Shown here piece by piece: positions 53,009 through 62,429 of a stretch of DNA of 64,000 nt (position 1 is the first letter of the stretch; every line of letters starts with the position of its first letter). Position numbers and translations under genes: made by a program. The DNA comes from Bacteroidaceae bacterium. Its GTDB lineage: Bacteria; Bacteroidota; Bacteroidia; Bacteroidales; Bacteroidaceae. Where the stretch lies: positions 62,001 through 126,000 of the forward strand of contig JAFTVE010000030.1 in the NCBI GenBank assembly GCA_017465905.1. Reading direction: 5' to 3'. The notes under the pieces are model-generated. The model had not been told where the DNA came from. It searched no databases and saw only the letters and a program-made list of their open reading frames with translations.

Positions 53009-54406
53009 ATGAAAAGCAGATTTTTCTTCTATGCGTTCCCGCTATTGATGGGTGCCCCCTCGGCACTCTGTGCACAGCAAATCAACGACAACAACACTCC
53101 GTTGCATCTGATGAAGCCAGCCTACAAGCTCGACTATGGCTTGCCTGCCGTGCAGGACGTGAAGGCCACGATGGACCGCGTACTCGGATACATTGACGAA
53201 CAGACACCCGCCGTGCTCGTCGACAAGCAAACGGGCGAAGAGGTGAAGGACCTGACAAAAATCAATAAAGACACGCAGCTCAAGCAGGGTGGATTCCGCC
53301 TGACAAGCTATGAATGGGGAGTGACCTACTCGGCCGTGCTGGCCGCTTATGAGGCTACCGGCGACAATAGCTATCGCGACTATGTGCACAAGCGCCACCG
53401 CCTGCTGGCTGATGCCGTTCCCTACTTCAAGGAGGTGTATAGCAAGCACGGAAAGATTGACGGTAATGTGCGCCGCGTCATCGACCCTCATGCCCTCGAC
53501 GATGCTGGCGCCGTATGCGCCTCAATGATAAAAGCGCTGCTCGGTGACAAGAAATTACCACTGCGCCCACTTATCGACAACTATGCCGACTATATCGTCA
53601 ACAAGGAGTTCCGCCTCGAAGACGGAACGTTCGCACGCATCCGTCCGCAGAAGAATACGGTATGGCTCGATGACATGTTCATGGGAATACCCGCCGTGGC
53701 CTATATGGGCAAGCTCACCGGCGATACCAAATACTATGACGAGGCAGCACGCCAGGTACTGCTGTTTGCCGACAAGATGTTCGTACCCGAGAAGGGCCTC
53801 TTCCGCCACGGATGGGTCGAAGCCATGCAGCCACATCCTGCATTCTTCTGGGGCAGAGCCAACGGATGGGCACTGCTGACCATGAGCGAGGTGCTCGACG
53901 CTCTGCCCGAGAGTCATCCCCAACGTGCCGAGATAATGGCATTGTTTAAGGCCCACATACAGGGACTTGCCGTACTGCAGCACCACGACGGTTTTTGGCA
54001 CCAGTTGCTCGACCGTAACGACACCTACCTGGAAACCTCAGCAACGGCAATCTTTACCTATTGCATAGCCCATGCCATTAACAAGGGTTGGGTCGATGCC
54101 AAGGCCTACGGCCCCATCGTGTTACAGGGATGGCATGCCGTAGAGTCTGCCGTGAACGAGCAAGGACAGGTCGAGGGAGTATGCGTAGGTACTGGCATGG
54201 GATTCGACGCGGCTTTCTATGCCTACCGCCCCGTACATGTGATGGCAGCCCATGGCTACGGTCCTGCAATATGGGCGGGAGCCGAGGTTATCAAGCTCTT
54301 GCAGCAACAGCATCCCAAGCTCAACGATAGCGCCGTGCAGTTCTACGACGAAGAGGTGAAGACCAAAAGTCCCATCTTCAACTATGACGGTAGCATCAGA
54401 TTCTAA
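53009..54406 (+). CDS. GH105 unsaturated rhamnogalacturonyl hydrolase (GH88/105 family)
   Basis: The 465-residue exported protein (signal 1-22) is an (alpha/alpha)6 barrel with catalytic aspartate in HALDDAG (Asp164/165), WLDDMFMG (219-226) and WGRANGW (281-287), the pattern of YteR/YesR enzymes. They remove the unsaturated uronic acid from the end of pectin fragments made by lyases. It is followed after 20 bases by an oligogalacturonate lyase gene, giving a two-step pectin-fragment pathway in the periplasm. Confidence 0.93.
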   Translation: MKSRFFFYAFPLLMGAPSALCAQQINDNNTPLHLMKPAYKLDYGLPAVQDVKATMDRVLGYIDEQTPAVLVDKQTGEEVKDLTKINKDTQLKQGGFRLTSYEWGVTYSAVLAAYEATGDNSYRDYVHKRHRLLADAVPYFKEVYSKHGKIDGNVRRVIDPHALDDAGAVCASMIKALLGDKKLPLRPLIDNYADYIVNKEFRLEDGTFARIRPQKNTVWLDDMFMGIPAVAYMGKLTGDTKYYDEAARQVLLFADKMFVPEKGLFRHGWVEAMQPHPAFFWGRANGWALLTMSEVLDALPESHPQRAEIMALFKAHIQGLAVLQHHDGFWHQLLDRNDTYLETSATAIFTYCIAHAINKGWVDAKAYGPIVLQGWHAVESAVNEQGQVEGVCVGTGMGFDAAFYAYRPVHVMAAHGYGPAIWAGAEVIKLLQQQHPKLNDSAVQFYDEEVKTKSPIFNYDGSIRF

Positions 54407-54426
54407 CCTTACAATTCATTAAAGCC

Positions 54427-55758
54427 ATGAGAAGAGCAACAAGAACCTTAGCATGCATCATCACATCCATGATGCTCGCATTGCCCGTTTCTGCACAGAT
54501 TGGGCGACGCTTCCCTTCTGAGCGGAAAGTTATCAACGACCCCAAAACTGGAGTGGAGCTCATATTCCTTACCAGCCAAAGCGGTATGGGCGACACTAAG
54601 ATATACCAGACTCACAACCAATGGACCTCGGACGGGAAATGGGTGGTCTTCCGTTCAAACCGCGTACGTGGCGAAGCAATGGCGGTGAATGAGGAGACAG
54701 GCGACATCGTACAGGTTACCGAAGGAGGTTACTCGGGAATGCTCTGCGTAGCCCGCAACTCGATGTACCTCTATTATATGCGCCCCAAGCAGGCCGCGAA
54801 GCCGAAGGAGAAGCAGAAAGAGTACGACATGGAGGTGGTAGAGATAGACCTCGAGCGCCTGTTTGCCGACTCCGAGGCCAACACCCTAAAGAAGAAGAAA
54901 CACTACGAGCGCATCTGCGGCACCATCCCTGCCGAGATGGGCGCACGAGGCGACATGGCTCTAGACGGCAGTGAGACGTTCGCCTACTTCCGCTTGGGCA
55001 AAGAATATGCCGGACAATTCCCCATCAAGGAGGAGATATCAGGCACGTTCGGCCCCCGCAATATGGGAGCAGGGCCATCGGGCATAGGCAAGATAGACCT
55101 CACCACGGGCAAGGTGGAGCATGTGGTAAGCGTACACTTCCAAGTAGGACACATACAGGGAAACCCCTGGCATTCCGGCGAGGTAATTTTCTGTTGGGAG
55201 ACGGGTGGAAAGGCTCCTCAGCGCACATGGATGGTCAATGCCGACGGTAGCAACCTACGCCCTATCTACCGCGAGACAGAGTATGACTGGGTGACTCACG
55301 AAGCCGTCATCAGCGAAGACGAGCTGGCCTTTGCCGTCATCGGGCACCGTCCCATCTGTGAAGATGAGCAACCAACCGATTTTACCAAGGACTGGGGCCC
55401 TGCAGGCACCAAGGCCTATGCCACCGGATTGGCTGTAGTGAATATGCGCACACGTGAATTCACACTCGAAGGGCAGGTCGATGGCGACAATTTCTGGCAC
55501 GTAGCAGGCTCGCACGACGGACATTGGGTAGCAGGCGATACCTTCGCACGTGAGCTTTGGCTCATCGACCGCCACACCAAGGAGCGCATACTGCTCACGG
55601 CAGGGCACAAGACCACAGCCCGCGACCACGTGCATCCTACGTTCAAGCCCGACGGCACAGCCATAGAAATACAGTCCGCTATGCTATCGGAAGACGACCG
55701 CTCGATGAACATCTGCATCGTAAAACTCCCCAAACACTTGCTTGAACGCTACAAATAA
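54427..55758 (+). CDS. Oligogalacturonate lyase (PL22 family)
   Basis: The 443-residue exported protein (signal 1-23) is a seven-bladed propeller with the PL22 signatures: THNQWTSDGKWVVFRS early, HIQGNPWHSGEVIFCWETGG (metal-binding histidines), and TEYDWVTHEAV. PL22 enzymes split digalacturonate or short oligogalacturonides by beta-elimination with manganese. The product, unsaturated galacturonate, and related fragments fit the GH105 partner upstream. A strong terminator follows. Confidence 0.93.
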   Translation: MRRATRTLACIITSMMLALPVSAQIGRRFPSERKVINDPKTGVELIFLTSQSGMGDTKIYQTHNQWTSDGKWVVFRSNRVRGEAMAVNEETGDIVQVTEGGYSGMLCVARNSMYLYYMRPKQAAKPKEKQKEYDMEVVEIDLERLFADSEANTLKKKKHYERICGTIPAEMGARGDMALDGSETFAYFRLGKEYAGQFPIKEEISGTFGPRNMGAGPSGIGKIDLTTGKVEHVVSVHFQVGHIQGNPWHSGEVIFCWETGGKAPQRTWMVNADGSNLRPIYRETEYDWVTHEAVISEDELAFAVIGHRPICEDEQPTDFTKDWGPAGTKAYATGLAVVNMRTREFTLEGQVDGDNFWHVAGSHDGHWVAGDTFARELWLIDRHTKERILLTAGHKTTARDHVHPTFKPDGTAIEIQSAMLSEDDRSMNICIVKLPKHLLERYK

Positions 55759-55762
55759 GACA

Positions 55763-55792
55763 AGAAGCAGCTCTCACGAGCTGCTTCTTTTT
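55763..55792 (+). terminator. Terminator of the GH105-PL22 operon
   Basis: Arms GAAGCAGCTC and GAGCTGCTTC with loop TCAC, then TTTTTC. Confidence 0.9.
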
Positions 55793-55826
55793 CATTCCAT
55801 TAGTCACCATCGATGCACTGCACTGC

Positions 55827-56510
55827 TTATAGCCTCCCCTCATCGGCATAGCTGTAATAGCCATTATCGGTAAAGATGATATGATCGAGCAGACTGATAT
55901 TAAAGAGCTTGGCCGCCTCCTGTACCTGGCGTGTGAGGCGGTCGTCATGTGTGCTGGGGTGTAGCGTGCCCGACGGGTGGTTGTGGCAGAGGATAAGCGA
56001 GGTGGCCCGCTTGAGCAGGGCTTCGCGCAGGATGATGCGCACATCGACTACCGTCTCTGTGAGCCCGCCCATACCAATACGCATGGAATCGATAACCGTG
56101 GACGATTGGTTGAGCAGCACTACATGACACTCCTCAACGGCCAAATCGCGCATGAGAGGGTAAAAATAATCGTATGCCTGTGCTGCCGAACGTATCTGCC
56201 TGCGCTCGGGCTGCTCCACGGCACGTCGACGACCCAGTTCGCAGGCGGCGAGTATGGTTACCGCCTTGGCGGGGCCTATGCCCTTGAAGCGACACAATTC
56301 GTCTACACTGAGGCGTCCCACCTGGTCGATGCTGTTGTTATACGCCGCCAGCACCTTCTGCATGAGCCCTACGGCCGAATCCTCATCGTTGCCCGACCCT
56401 ATAAGAATAGCAAGGAGCTCAGCGTTGGTCAACGCCTGAGCTCCTTTGCTTATCATCTTCTCGCGTGGACGGTCTTCTTCGGCCCAGCGATTGATTGTCA
56501 GTTTGTCCAT
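55827..56510 (-). CDS. radC: RadC family JAB/MPN-domain protein
   Basis: The 227-residue protein has an N-terminal helix-hairpin-helix-like part (FKGIGPAKAVTILAACELG, about 76-93) and a JAMM domain with zinc ligands His176 and His178 in HNHPSG and Asp189. The family is annotated in DNA repair, but its biochemical role is unsettled. It begins two bases after the efp stop, so the two are co-transcribed from the efp promoter. Confidence 0.95.
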   Translation of the reverse strand: MDKLTINRWAEEDRPREKMISKGAQALTNAELLAILIGSGNDEDSAVGLMQKVLAAYNNSIDQVGRLSVDELCRFKGIGPAKAVTILAACELGRRRAVEQPERRQIRSAAQAYDYFYPLMRDLAVEECHVVLLNQSSTVIDSMRIGMGGLTETVVDVRIILREALLKRATSLILCHNHPSGTLHPSTHDDRLTRQVQEAAKLFNISLLDHIIFTDNGYYSYADEGRL

Positions 56511-56512
56511 TA

Positions 56513-57079
56513 TTACATCTTCACACGACCTACGTATGAGCCATCGCGAGTGTCAACCTCAACAAACTCACCTTCTGTGATGAAGAGGGGCACGCGAATC
56601 TCGGCGCCAGTCTCCAGTGTAGCGGGCTTGAGTGTGTTGGTAGCGGTGTCACCCTTGAGGCCAGGCTCGGTGTAGCTGATCTGGAGCACTACCTTGGTAG
56701 GAAGTTCGGCATAGAGCACAGTGTCGGTAGAAGCATCAGATACCACCTCAACGGTCATACCCTCCTTGAGGAAAGCAACGCCTGTGATGAGTTCCTTGGC
56801 GATGGGAGCCTGGTCGAATGTCTCGTTGTTCATGAAGATGAAGTCCTCACCCTCCTGATAGAGATACTGGTAGGGACGACGCTCTACGCGTACATCCTCG
56901 AGCTTCTCACCGATGTTGAAGCGACGCTCCAGCACGTAGCCGTCAACCACGTCCTTGAGTGTAGTACGCATGAAGGTGTTACCCTTACCGGGCTTTACAT
57001 GGAGGAAATCGATACAGAAGTACAGCTTTCCGTCCATACGGATGCAAGTACCTTTCTTGATGTCTTGTGCATTAATCAT
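56513..57079 (-). CDS. efp: Translation elongation factor P
   Basis: The 188-residue protein has three beta-barrel domains; the tip of domain I reads HVKPGKGNTF with Lys32 at the site that enters the peptidyl-transferase centre. EF-P relieves stalling at proline runs. The EpmA/YmfI modification type cannot be told here. The C-terminal domain ends DGSYVGRVKM as expected. It is the first gene of efp-radC with a good promoter at 57138-57169. Confidence 0.97.
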   Translation of the reverse strand: MINAQDIKKGTCIRMDGKLYFCIDFLHVKPGKGNTFMRTTLKDVVDGYVLERRFNIGEKLEDVRVERRPYQYLYQEGEDFIFMNNETFDQAPIAKELITGVAFLKEGMTVEVVSDASTDTVLYAELPTKVVLQISYTEPGLKGDTATNTLKPATLETGAEIRVPLFITEGEFVEVDTRDGSYVGRVKM

Positions 57080-57137
57080 AACTTTGTCTCGTCTTTTATT
57101 TATACTTATTTATTACTTTTCTGCTGTTTTCCGAGTG

Positions 57138-57169
57138 CAAAATTACAAGAAAACGACAAAATGCCCAAA
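57138..57169 (-). promoter_or_regulatory. Promoter of efp-radC
   Basis: Minus strand TTTG (57169-57166), 20-base spacer, TAATTTTG (57145-57138). Confidence 0.8.
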
Positions 57170-57194
57170 TCTTTCGTATAAAAACAGCACATTT

Positions 57195-57226
57195 TTTGGT
57201 GATTTCAAAAAAAGTCCCTACTTTTG
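57195..57226 (+). promoter_or_regulatory. Promoter of rpmH
   Basis: TTTG (57195-57198), 20-base spacer, TACTTTTG (57219-57226), 78 bases before the ATG. Confidence 0.8.
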
Positions 57227-57304
57227 CAACCCGATTACGCAGCCTAACGACGAAAAGGGCGCTAAGACAAAGAAAAGAAAGAACAATAAAAATAGAACAG
57301 AGCA

Positions 57305-57466
57305 ATGAAAAGAACATTTCAACCTTCTCTGAGAAAGAGAAAGAACAAACATGGTTTCCGTGAGAGAATGGCTACCGCTAATGGTCGTCGTGTATTGGCT
57401 GCCCGTCGTGCTAAGGGTCGCAAGAAATTGACAATTTCTGACGAGTTCAACGGTCTGAAGAAGTAA
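57305..57466 (+). CDS. rpmH: Ribosomal protein L34
   Basis: A 53-residue, very basic protein starting [18 protein letters not shown] and continuing [20 protein letters not shown], the universal L34 signature. It sits in the exit-tunnel region of the large ribosomal subunit. Unlike many bacteria, it is not next to rnpA and dnaA. It has its own promoter and terminator; the C-terminal extension ([14 protein letters not shown]) is typical of Bacteroidetes. Confidence 0.97.
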   Translation: MKRTFQPSLRKRKNKHGFRERMATANGRRVLAARRAKGRKKLTISDEFNGLKK

Positions 57467-57489
57467 TTTCTCTCCGCAGGACAAAACTA

Positions 57490-57528
57490 TAAAGAGATGA
57501 CGGTGCAAAATCGTCATCTCTTTTTTCA
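57490..57528 (+). terminator. Terminator after rpmH
   Basis: Arms AAAGAGATGACG and CGTCATCTCTTT with a 9-base loop, then TTTT. Confidence 0.9.
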
Positions 57529-57547
57529 TTTATCCGCGGATTATTAG

Positions 57548-57555
57548 TACTTTTG
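57548..57555 (+). promoter_or_regulatory. -7 box (TACTTTTG) of the PASTA-rluD-ddl operon
   Basis: TACTTTTG lies 23 bases before the ATG at 57579. Confidence 0.55.
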
Positions 57556-57578
57556 TCCGTCAATATTATCGCAGGACT

Positions 57579-58196
57579 ATGACCAAGCAAAAAGAAAGCA
57601 ATAAAGGAAAGAAGAAAGCATCGCTTCGCTTCATTCTCATTAACCTCGCAGCAATGGCCGCAGTGGTGGTGGCCGCAGTGCTCATCACCTTCCGCTGGAT
57701 AGACAGCTACACGGAACACGGAGTAGCCATCATGGTACCCGACATCACTGGAATGCAGGAGGAAGAGGCCGTGCAGATACTCGGGAAGCATCACTTGACT
57801 GGAGTGGTCGACGACTATACCTATATAAAAGGAGTGCCCGTAGGAGAAATCATCAGCCAGCGCCCCGCGCAGAATGCCAAGGTTAAGCGAGGCCGCAAGA
57901 TATACCTCACCGTGAGTTCGGGCAACCAGCCCATGATTGCTGTGCCCGACGTTGCCGACAACAGTTCATTGCGCCAAGCCGAGTCGCGTCTCCGTGCCGC
58001 TGGCTTCAAGCTAGCCCCACACGACACGATTGACGGTGAGCTTGACTGGGTATACGGCATACGCTACAACGGACGCGAGCTACAAGGGCAAGAAAAAGTC
58101 CCCGAAGGATCCGAGCTGACACTCATCATCGGTGGCGGAAGCAAGGAAGAGGCCGACACTTTGGGCATAGCAACCGTAGAGGAGGGATGGTTCTAA
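57579..58196 (+). CDS. PASTA-domain membrane protein
   Basis: The 205-residue protein has a basic N-terminus, one helix (about 17-40) and two PASTA domains (about 52-113 and 118-190: VPDITGMQEEEAVQILGKH and VPDVADNSSLRQAESRLRAA). PASTA domains bind peptidoglycan or muropeptides. No kinase is attached. It heads an operon with rluD and ddl, consistent with a cell-wall link through D-Ala-D-Ala synthesis. Confidence 0.92.
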   Translation: MTKQKESNKGKKKASLRFILINLAAMAAVVVAAVLITFRWIDSYTEHGVAIMVPDITGMQEEEAVQILGKHHLTGVVDDYTYIKGVPVGEIISQRPAQNAKVKRGRKIYLTVSSGNQPMIAVPDVADNSSLRQAESRLRAAGFKLAPHDTIDGELDWVYGIRYNGRELQGQEKVPEGSELTLIIGGGSKEEADTLGIATVEEGWF

Positions 58197-58222
58197 ACTA
58201 TTTGTATTCATAGAAGACTGTT

Positions 58223-59314
58223 ATGACCCATCTTGACGAACTCGACGAACTACTTACCGAAGGAACCGACAATCCCTATGCTGACCTTGACGCTTCGCTC
58301 GACGAGGAGGCATCGCTCTACGAGCACTTCCGCATCGTGGTAGACAAGGGACAGGAGCTGTTGCGTATCGACAAGTTCCTCTTCGACCATCTGCCCCACG
58401 TCTCGCGCAACCGCATACAGAAGGCGGCCGAGGCAGGCTTCATCCATGTGAACGGCAGGGCCGTAAAGAGCAACTACCGCGTGAAGCCCTGCGACATCAT
58501 CACCATGATGATGGACCGCCCGCGTTACGAGAACGACATCACCCCCGAAGACATCCCCCTCGACATCGTATACGAAGACGACGATCTCATGATCATCAAC
58601 AAGCCTGCCGGTATGGTCGTACACCCCGGCTGCGGCAACTATAGCGGCACCCTCGTCAATGCCATTGCCTGGCATCTGCGCGACAACCCCAACTACGACC
58701 CCAACGACCCCAGCGTAGGCCTCGTGCACCGCATCGACAAGGACACCTCGGGATTGCTCGTGGTGGCCAAGACCCCCGACGCCAAGACCTCACTGGGCAT
58801 GCAGTTCTTCAACAAGACCACCAAGCGACACTACAACGCCCTCGTGTGGGGCTCCTTGAAGGACGACACCGGCACCATACGTAGCCAGATAGCCCGCAAC
58901 CCGCACGACCGTCTGCAGATGGCCGTCTTCACCGACCCCGCGATAGGCAAGCACGCCGTCACCCACTACCGCGTATTGGAGCGCATAGGCTACGTCACCC
59001 TCGTGGAGTGTATCCTCGAGACAGGGCGTACGCATCAGATACGTGTCCACATGAAGCACCTCGGCCACCCGCTCTTCAACGACGAGCGCTACGGAGGCAG
59101 CGAGATACTCAAGGGCACTACCTCGGGCACCTACCGCAAGTTTGTGGCCAACTGCTTCGACACCTGCTCCCGCCAGGCCCTCCACGCCCGCACCCTCGGA
59201 TTCATACATCCCCGCACCAAGCAGGAGATGTTCTTCACCTCTGAGCTCCCGATGGACATGACCTCCCTAATCGACCGCTGGCATACCTATGTAGCGGGAA
59301 AAATTGAAAACTAA
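58223..59314 (+). CDS. rluD: RluD-type ribosomal large subunit pseudouridine synthase
   Basis: The 363-residue enzyme has an acidic N-terminus, an S4 RNA-binding domain (about 46-105) and the RluA-type catalytic domain with HRIDKDTSG (169-177, Asp172), LETGRTHQIRVHM and LHARTLGF. It likely makes the three pseudouridines of helix 69 in 23S rRNA, as RluD does, from overall layout. It is in an operon between the PASTA protein (26-base gap) and ddl (57-base gap). Confidence 0.9.
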   Translation: MTHLDELDELLTEGTDNPYADLDASLDEEASLYEHFRIVVDKGQELLRIDKFLFDHLPHVSRNRIQKAAEAGFIHVNGRAVKSNYRVKPCDIITMMMDRPRYENDITPEDIPLDIVYEDDDLMIINKPAGMVVHPGCGNYSGTLVNAIAWHLRDNPNYDPNDPSVGLVHRIDKDTSGLLVVAKTPDAKTSLGMQFFNKTTKRHYNALVWGSLKDDTGTIRSQIARNPHDRLQMAVFTDPAIGKHAVTHYRVLERIGYVTLVECILETGRTHQIRVHMKHLGHPLFNDERYGGSEILKGTTSGTYRKFVANCFDTCSRQALHARTLGFIHPRTKQEMFFTSELPMDMTSLIDRWHTYVAGKIEN

Positions 59315-59371
59315 CCATCCGAATGGTTCGCTAAACACTGGACACTAAACATTAAATCATAACTAAAGCAT

Positions 59372-60352
59372 ATGACCAAACGCACCATAGCCATTGTCGC
59401 AGGAGGCGACTCAGGCGAATATGAAGTATCGCTGCGCAGTGCAGCAGGCATCGACTCCTTCCTCGACAAGGAGCGCTACATCGTGTATACCGTAATCATC
59501 CGCGGCACCGACTGGCACGTACAGTTGCCCGATGGCGCCACTGCACCTATCGACCGCAACGACTTCAGTTTCACCTACGAGGGCAAACACGTAACCTTCG
59601 ACTACGCCTACATCACCATCCATGGTACACCAGGCGAGAACGGACTCTTGGGTAGTTACTTCGAGCTTATCCGTATGCCCTATTCCACCTGTCCACCCCT
59701 CATCTCGGCCATGACATTCAACAAATTCGTGCTCAACCAATATCTGCGCAGCCTTGGCGTGCGCGTGGCCGAATCGCTCACCCTGCGCCGTCAGGATGTC
59801 ATCACCGCGGATGATGTAGTGAAAGCAGTAGGACTTCCCTGCTTCGTGAAGCCTACCTGCGGAGGCTCCAGCTGCGCCACCACCAAGGTGAAGGCTCCCG
59901 AGGAGTTGCTCCCCGCCGTAGAGGCCGCCTTTGGCGAGGCCGACGAGGTGATGATAGAGGCCTTCATGCAGGGCACCGAGATTACCTGTGGATGCTACAA
60001 GACACGTGCGAAGAGCGTCGTCTTCCCTATCACTGAGGTAGTGGCGAAGAACGAGTTTTTCGACTACGATGCCAAATACAACGGTCAGGTGGAGGAGATT
60101 ACCCCTGCCCGCATCGATGAGAGCATTGCCGAGCGCGTGCGTACGCTCACTTCGCTGCTCTACGACATCCTGCGCTGCCACGGTATCATCCGCATCGACT
60201 ACATCATCACCGAGGGCAACAAGCTCAACCTTCTGGAGATAAACACTACTCCCGGCATGACCGCCACCAGCTTCATCCCTCAGCAAGTGCGTGCCGCAGG
60301 ACTTGACATCAAGGAGGTGCTCACCGAGATAATCGAAGAGAGCTTCACCTAA
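59372..60352 (+). CDS. ddl: D-alanine--D-alanine ligase
   Basis: The 326-residue ATP-grasp enzyme joins two D-alanines for peptidoglycan precursors. Visible signatures are GGDSGEYEVSLRSA (N-terminal substrate loop), HGTPGENGLLGSYFE, KPTCGGSSCATTK (ATP loop, about 165) and INTTPGMTATSF (metal and D-Ala2 site). Length is standard. It is the last gene of the operon; a GC-rich hairpin follows at 60364-60396 without a T run. Confidence 0.96.
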   Translation: MTKRTIAIVAGGDSGEYEVSLRSAAGIDSFLDKERYIVYTVIIRGTDWHVQLPDGATAPIDRNDFSFTYEGKHVTFDYAYITIHGTPGENGLLGSYFELIRMPYSTCPPLISAMTFNKFVLNQYLRSLGVRVAESLTLRRQDVITADDVVKAVGLPCFVKPTCGGSSCATTKVKAPEELLPAVEAAFGEADEVMIEAFMQGTEITCGCYKTRAKSVVFPITEVVAKNEFFDYDAKYNGQVEEITPARIDESIAERVRTLTSLLYDILRCHGIIRIDYIITEGNKLNLLEINTTPGMTATSFIPQQVRAAGLDIKEVLTEIIEESFT

Positions 60353-60363
60353 GCCAAAGAGAA

Positions 60364-60396
60364 CTCCTGCCGGCGAAATCACTTCGGCGGCAGGAG
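60364..60396 (+). terminator. Probable terminator hairpin after ddl
   Basis: Arms CTCCTGCC and GGCAGGAG, no T run; weak candidate. Confidence 0.45.
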
Positions 60397-60438
60397 ACAA
60401 GAAATGGCATTTATCAGAAAAACAGAACAAGAAAAACA

Positions 60439-61770
60439 TTAGAAGCTAAACTGTGTCATCAAACTGACGCGCTGTGCCCAGCGATGCTGTCCGCCGACGT
60501 TTTGGCGCTTGCCCAGATTATACTCGCCACCCACCTGTATACGAGGCGTGATATTCCAGAAGAGGTTCAACGCACTATACAATCCGTATTTATACTCCGT
60601 CGGTGCCTGCTTATAATCAGGCAGGTAGCGCAGCTGCCCGAAGGTGAAGCCAGCAAACAAACTTGGGGTAAAATGATATTGTGCAGCTCCGTACCAGCCA
60701 AAGAGGCGTGGTGTATACATCTCGCCGGGTTTCTCAGGATTGTCCACAAGATCGTAGTTCCCCATAATGAGGTCACCCGTAAGGCTACTGATGCCACGTC
60801 CGTAGTTACCCATGAAATAAAGCGTAAGCGGCTTGAAAGGATGCATCACCGAGCTAAGCTGCACACCCCATCCCATCTCATTACGGTTCTTGCCATCCAC
60901 TAGGTCACGATAAGGAAGAGTACGCAATATACCAGCAAGGCGCACATGCTGGTTAGGAGCCCATTCATACTGGCTGAAAGCAGCTACATTGGGCATCCAA
61001 TCATCAATACTCTGAGTCGTAGTACCATTGGCTCCCACGAATGACTGAGGCATCTCTACCGAGGCAGCCACAATCCAATCCTTGCGCAAGTTATGCATCC
61101 AGCGCACCAGTACAGCCGTTGTGCTCACATAAGCATTCGGACCCTGTCCGTCGACCAAGAGCGGCTCGGCAAGCGGGTCACTGAAGGTAGAGTGGGCATA
61201 TCCGACAGTCCAGTCATTGAGCGTGGCATACGCCTTTTTCAGCAGAAATCCGCGTTGGTTATACCCATCAAAGTTAGCCTCAATATAAAGCTGATAATCA
61301 CCCACTCGGGCGTTCGTGCCCAGCACACGGAAGTATAATGCCGTACCGGCAGGAGTAGATCCCAACCACTTGCTACGCGCGGGATTCATCGGAATGGCTA
61401 TGTTATAAGGTATGAATCCATTATTAGGCATAGCCCCATCCCAATCATACCAACCACGCATACGCACCACACCGCCAAGCCCCATCACGAAGTTGGCGTC
61501 ACGGCTCATGAAGAGAAAGTAGGGCGCACGGGGATCCTGCGCATTGCGAAACTGATCGTAATAGAAAATATCCAGCAAGGCACGCTCATCGTCGACCGAA
61601 GGCTTCTCCCCCTCACCAAGATATTCTATACGATGCGTACTCTTAAGCGAATCGATATACTGCTCCACACGGTTTTGAGGACGCTCCTGAGCCTCAAGCT
61701 GTGTAATCATAACCATTGCAAGGAAAGCAAAGACTGATATTCGATAATTCATAACTGCAATATTTTTCAT
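60439..61770 (-). CDS. DcaP-like outer-membrane porin
   Basis: The 443-residue protein has a signal peptide (to about residue 27, QLEAQE), a periplasmic segment and a barrel ending SLMTQFSF with a terminal phenylalanine. MGLGGVVRMRGWYDWDGAMPN and the strand pattern resemble DcaP trimeric porins, which take up small acids. The first ATGs are 61770 and 61752; I took 61770. Upstream codons are unlikely because they continue into AT-rich DNA. Confidence 0.75.
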   Translation of the reverse strand: MKNIAVMNYRISVFAFLAMVMITQLEAQERPQNRVEQYIDSLKSTHRIEYLGEGEKPSVDDERALLDIFYYDQFRNAQDPRAPYFLFMSRDANFVMGLGGVVRMRGWYDWDGAMPNNGFIPYNIAIPMNPARSKWLGSTPAGTALYFRVLGTNARVGDYQLYIEANFDGYNQRGFLLKKAYATLNDWTVGYAHSTFSDPLAEPLLVDGQGPNAYVSTTAVLVRWMHNLRKDWIVAASVEMPQSFVGANGTTTQSIDDWMPNVAAFSQYEWAPNQHVRLAGILRTLPYRDLVDGKNRNEMGWGVQLSSVMHPFKPLTLYFMGNYGRGISSLTGDLIMGNYDLVDNPEKPGEMYTPRLFGWYGAAQYHFTPSLFAGFTFGQLRYLPDYKQAPTEYKYGLYSALNLFWNITPRIQVGGEYNLGKRQNVGGQHRWAQRVSLMTQFSF

Positions 61771-61880
61771 ATCGAAGAAAACGCACCACCAAATAAATTG
61801 TTCACACATGCCCAAAAACTTCCTCAAACAAGCCCCTGAACATAAAAATGAAAAATATTAGCAAAAAAAACGCATTTATA

Positions 61881-61912
61881 TTTGGCAGTTACAATAAAAC
61901 ATGCTACCTTTG
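61881..61912 (+). promoter_or_regulatory. Promoter of tRNA-Phe
   Basis: TTTG (61881-61884), 20-base spacer, TACCTTTG (61905-61912). Confidence 0.8.
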
Positions 61913-61928
61913 CACTCGCAAAACGAAA

Positions 61929-62004
61929 GGTGCCATAGCTCAGTTGGTAGAGCAAAGGACTGAAACTCCTTGTGTCCCCGGTTCGATTCCTGGTGGCACC
62001 ACCA
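61929..62004 (+). tRNA. tRNA-Phe (anticodon GAA), CCA encoded
   Basis: Acceptor GGTGCCA pairs with TGGCACC; anticodon stem AAGGA/TCCTT encloses CTGAAAC with anticodon GAA; T arm GGTTCGATTCC is complete; discriminator A then CCA. A short hairpin terminator (about 62008-62052) follows. Confidence 0.96.
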
Positions 62005-62007
62005 AGA

Positions 62008-62052
62008 AAATCGCTAATAGCTAAATAATCAAGCTGTTAGCGATTTTTCTTT
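62008..62052 (+). terminator. Terminator after tRNA-Phe
   Basis: Arms AAAATCGCTAA and TTAGCGATTTTT followed by CTTTTT. Confidence 0.75.
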
Positions 62053-62071
62053 TTATTCCTTTTGGCGAAAT

Positions 62072-62133
62072 GTCACCACATTGTCACCACATTTATTTCC
62101 TTTTCATCACGTTAAATAAAGTTGTCACCACAA
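62072..62133. repeat. Three TGTCACCACA direct repeats next to tRNA-Phe
   Basis: Copies start at 62072, 62083 and 62124. They may be recombinase arm sites of an integrated element; no core duplication is proven. Confidence 0.45.
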
Positions 62134-62429
62134 TTTTCAAAATAAGGGAAAGAAAATACACTAATACAATTTAAATCGTATTTTTCATATATAAACGAAA
62201 CCCGGCAGCATTTTTATGCTGCCGGGGAAAGGTAGTTATTTGAAAAGGTTTATCAAAAAAGTTATAATTCCTCTGATACTTATTTCAATTTCAAAAGTTA
62301 CTTTTTTAACCTATGACTGTGACTACTCTTTTTTTGTAGTCTCAGTCTAATACATAAATTTAATCATAAAATTTTAATTTAGTTATTTTAAATGAGTTCA
62401 TCTATATATTTAGTGAATCTAAGAACTAC
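62134..62429. other. AT-rich intergenic region with two hairpins
   Basis: No gene. CCCGGCAGCAT/ATGCTGCCGGG (about 62201-62225) and GTGACTAC/GTAGTCTC (about 62319-62343) are hairpins that may end the 5S transcript on the minus strand. Confidence 0.45.
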
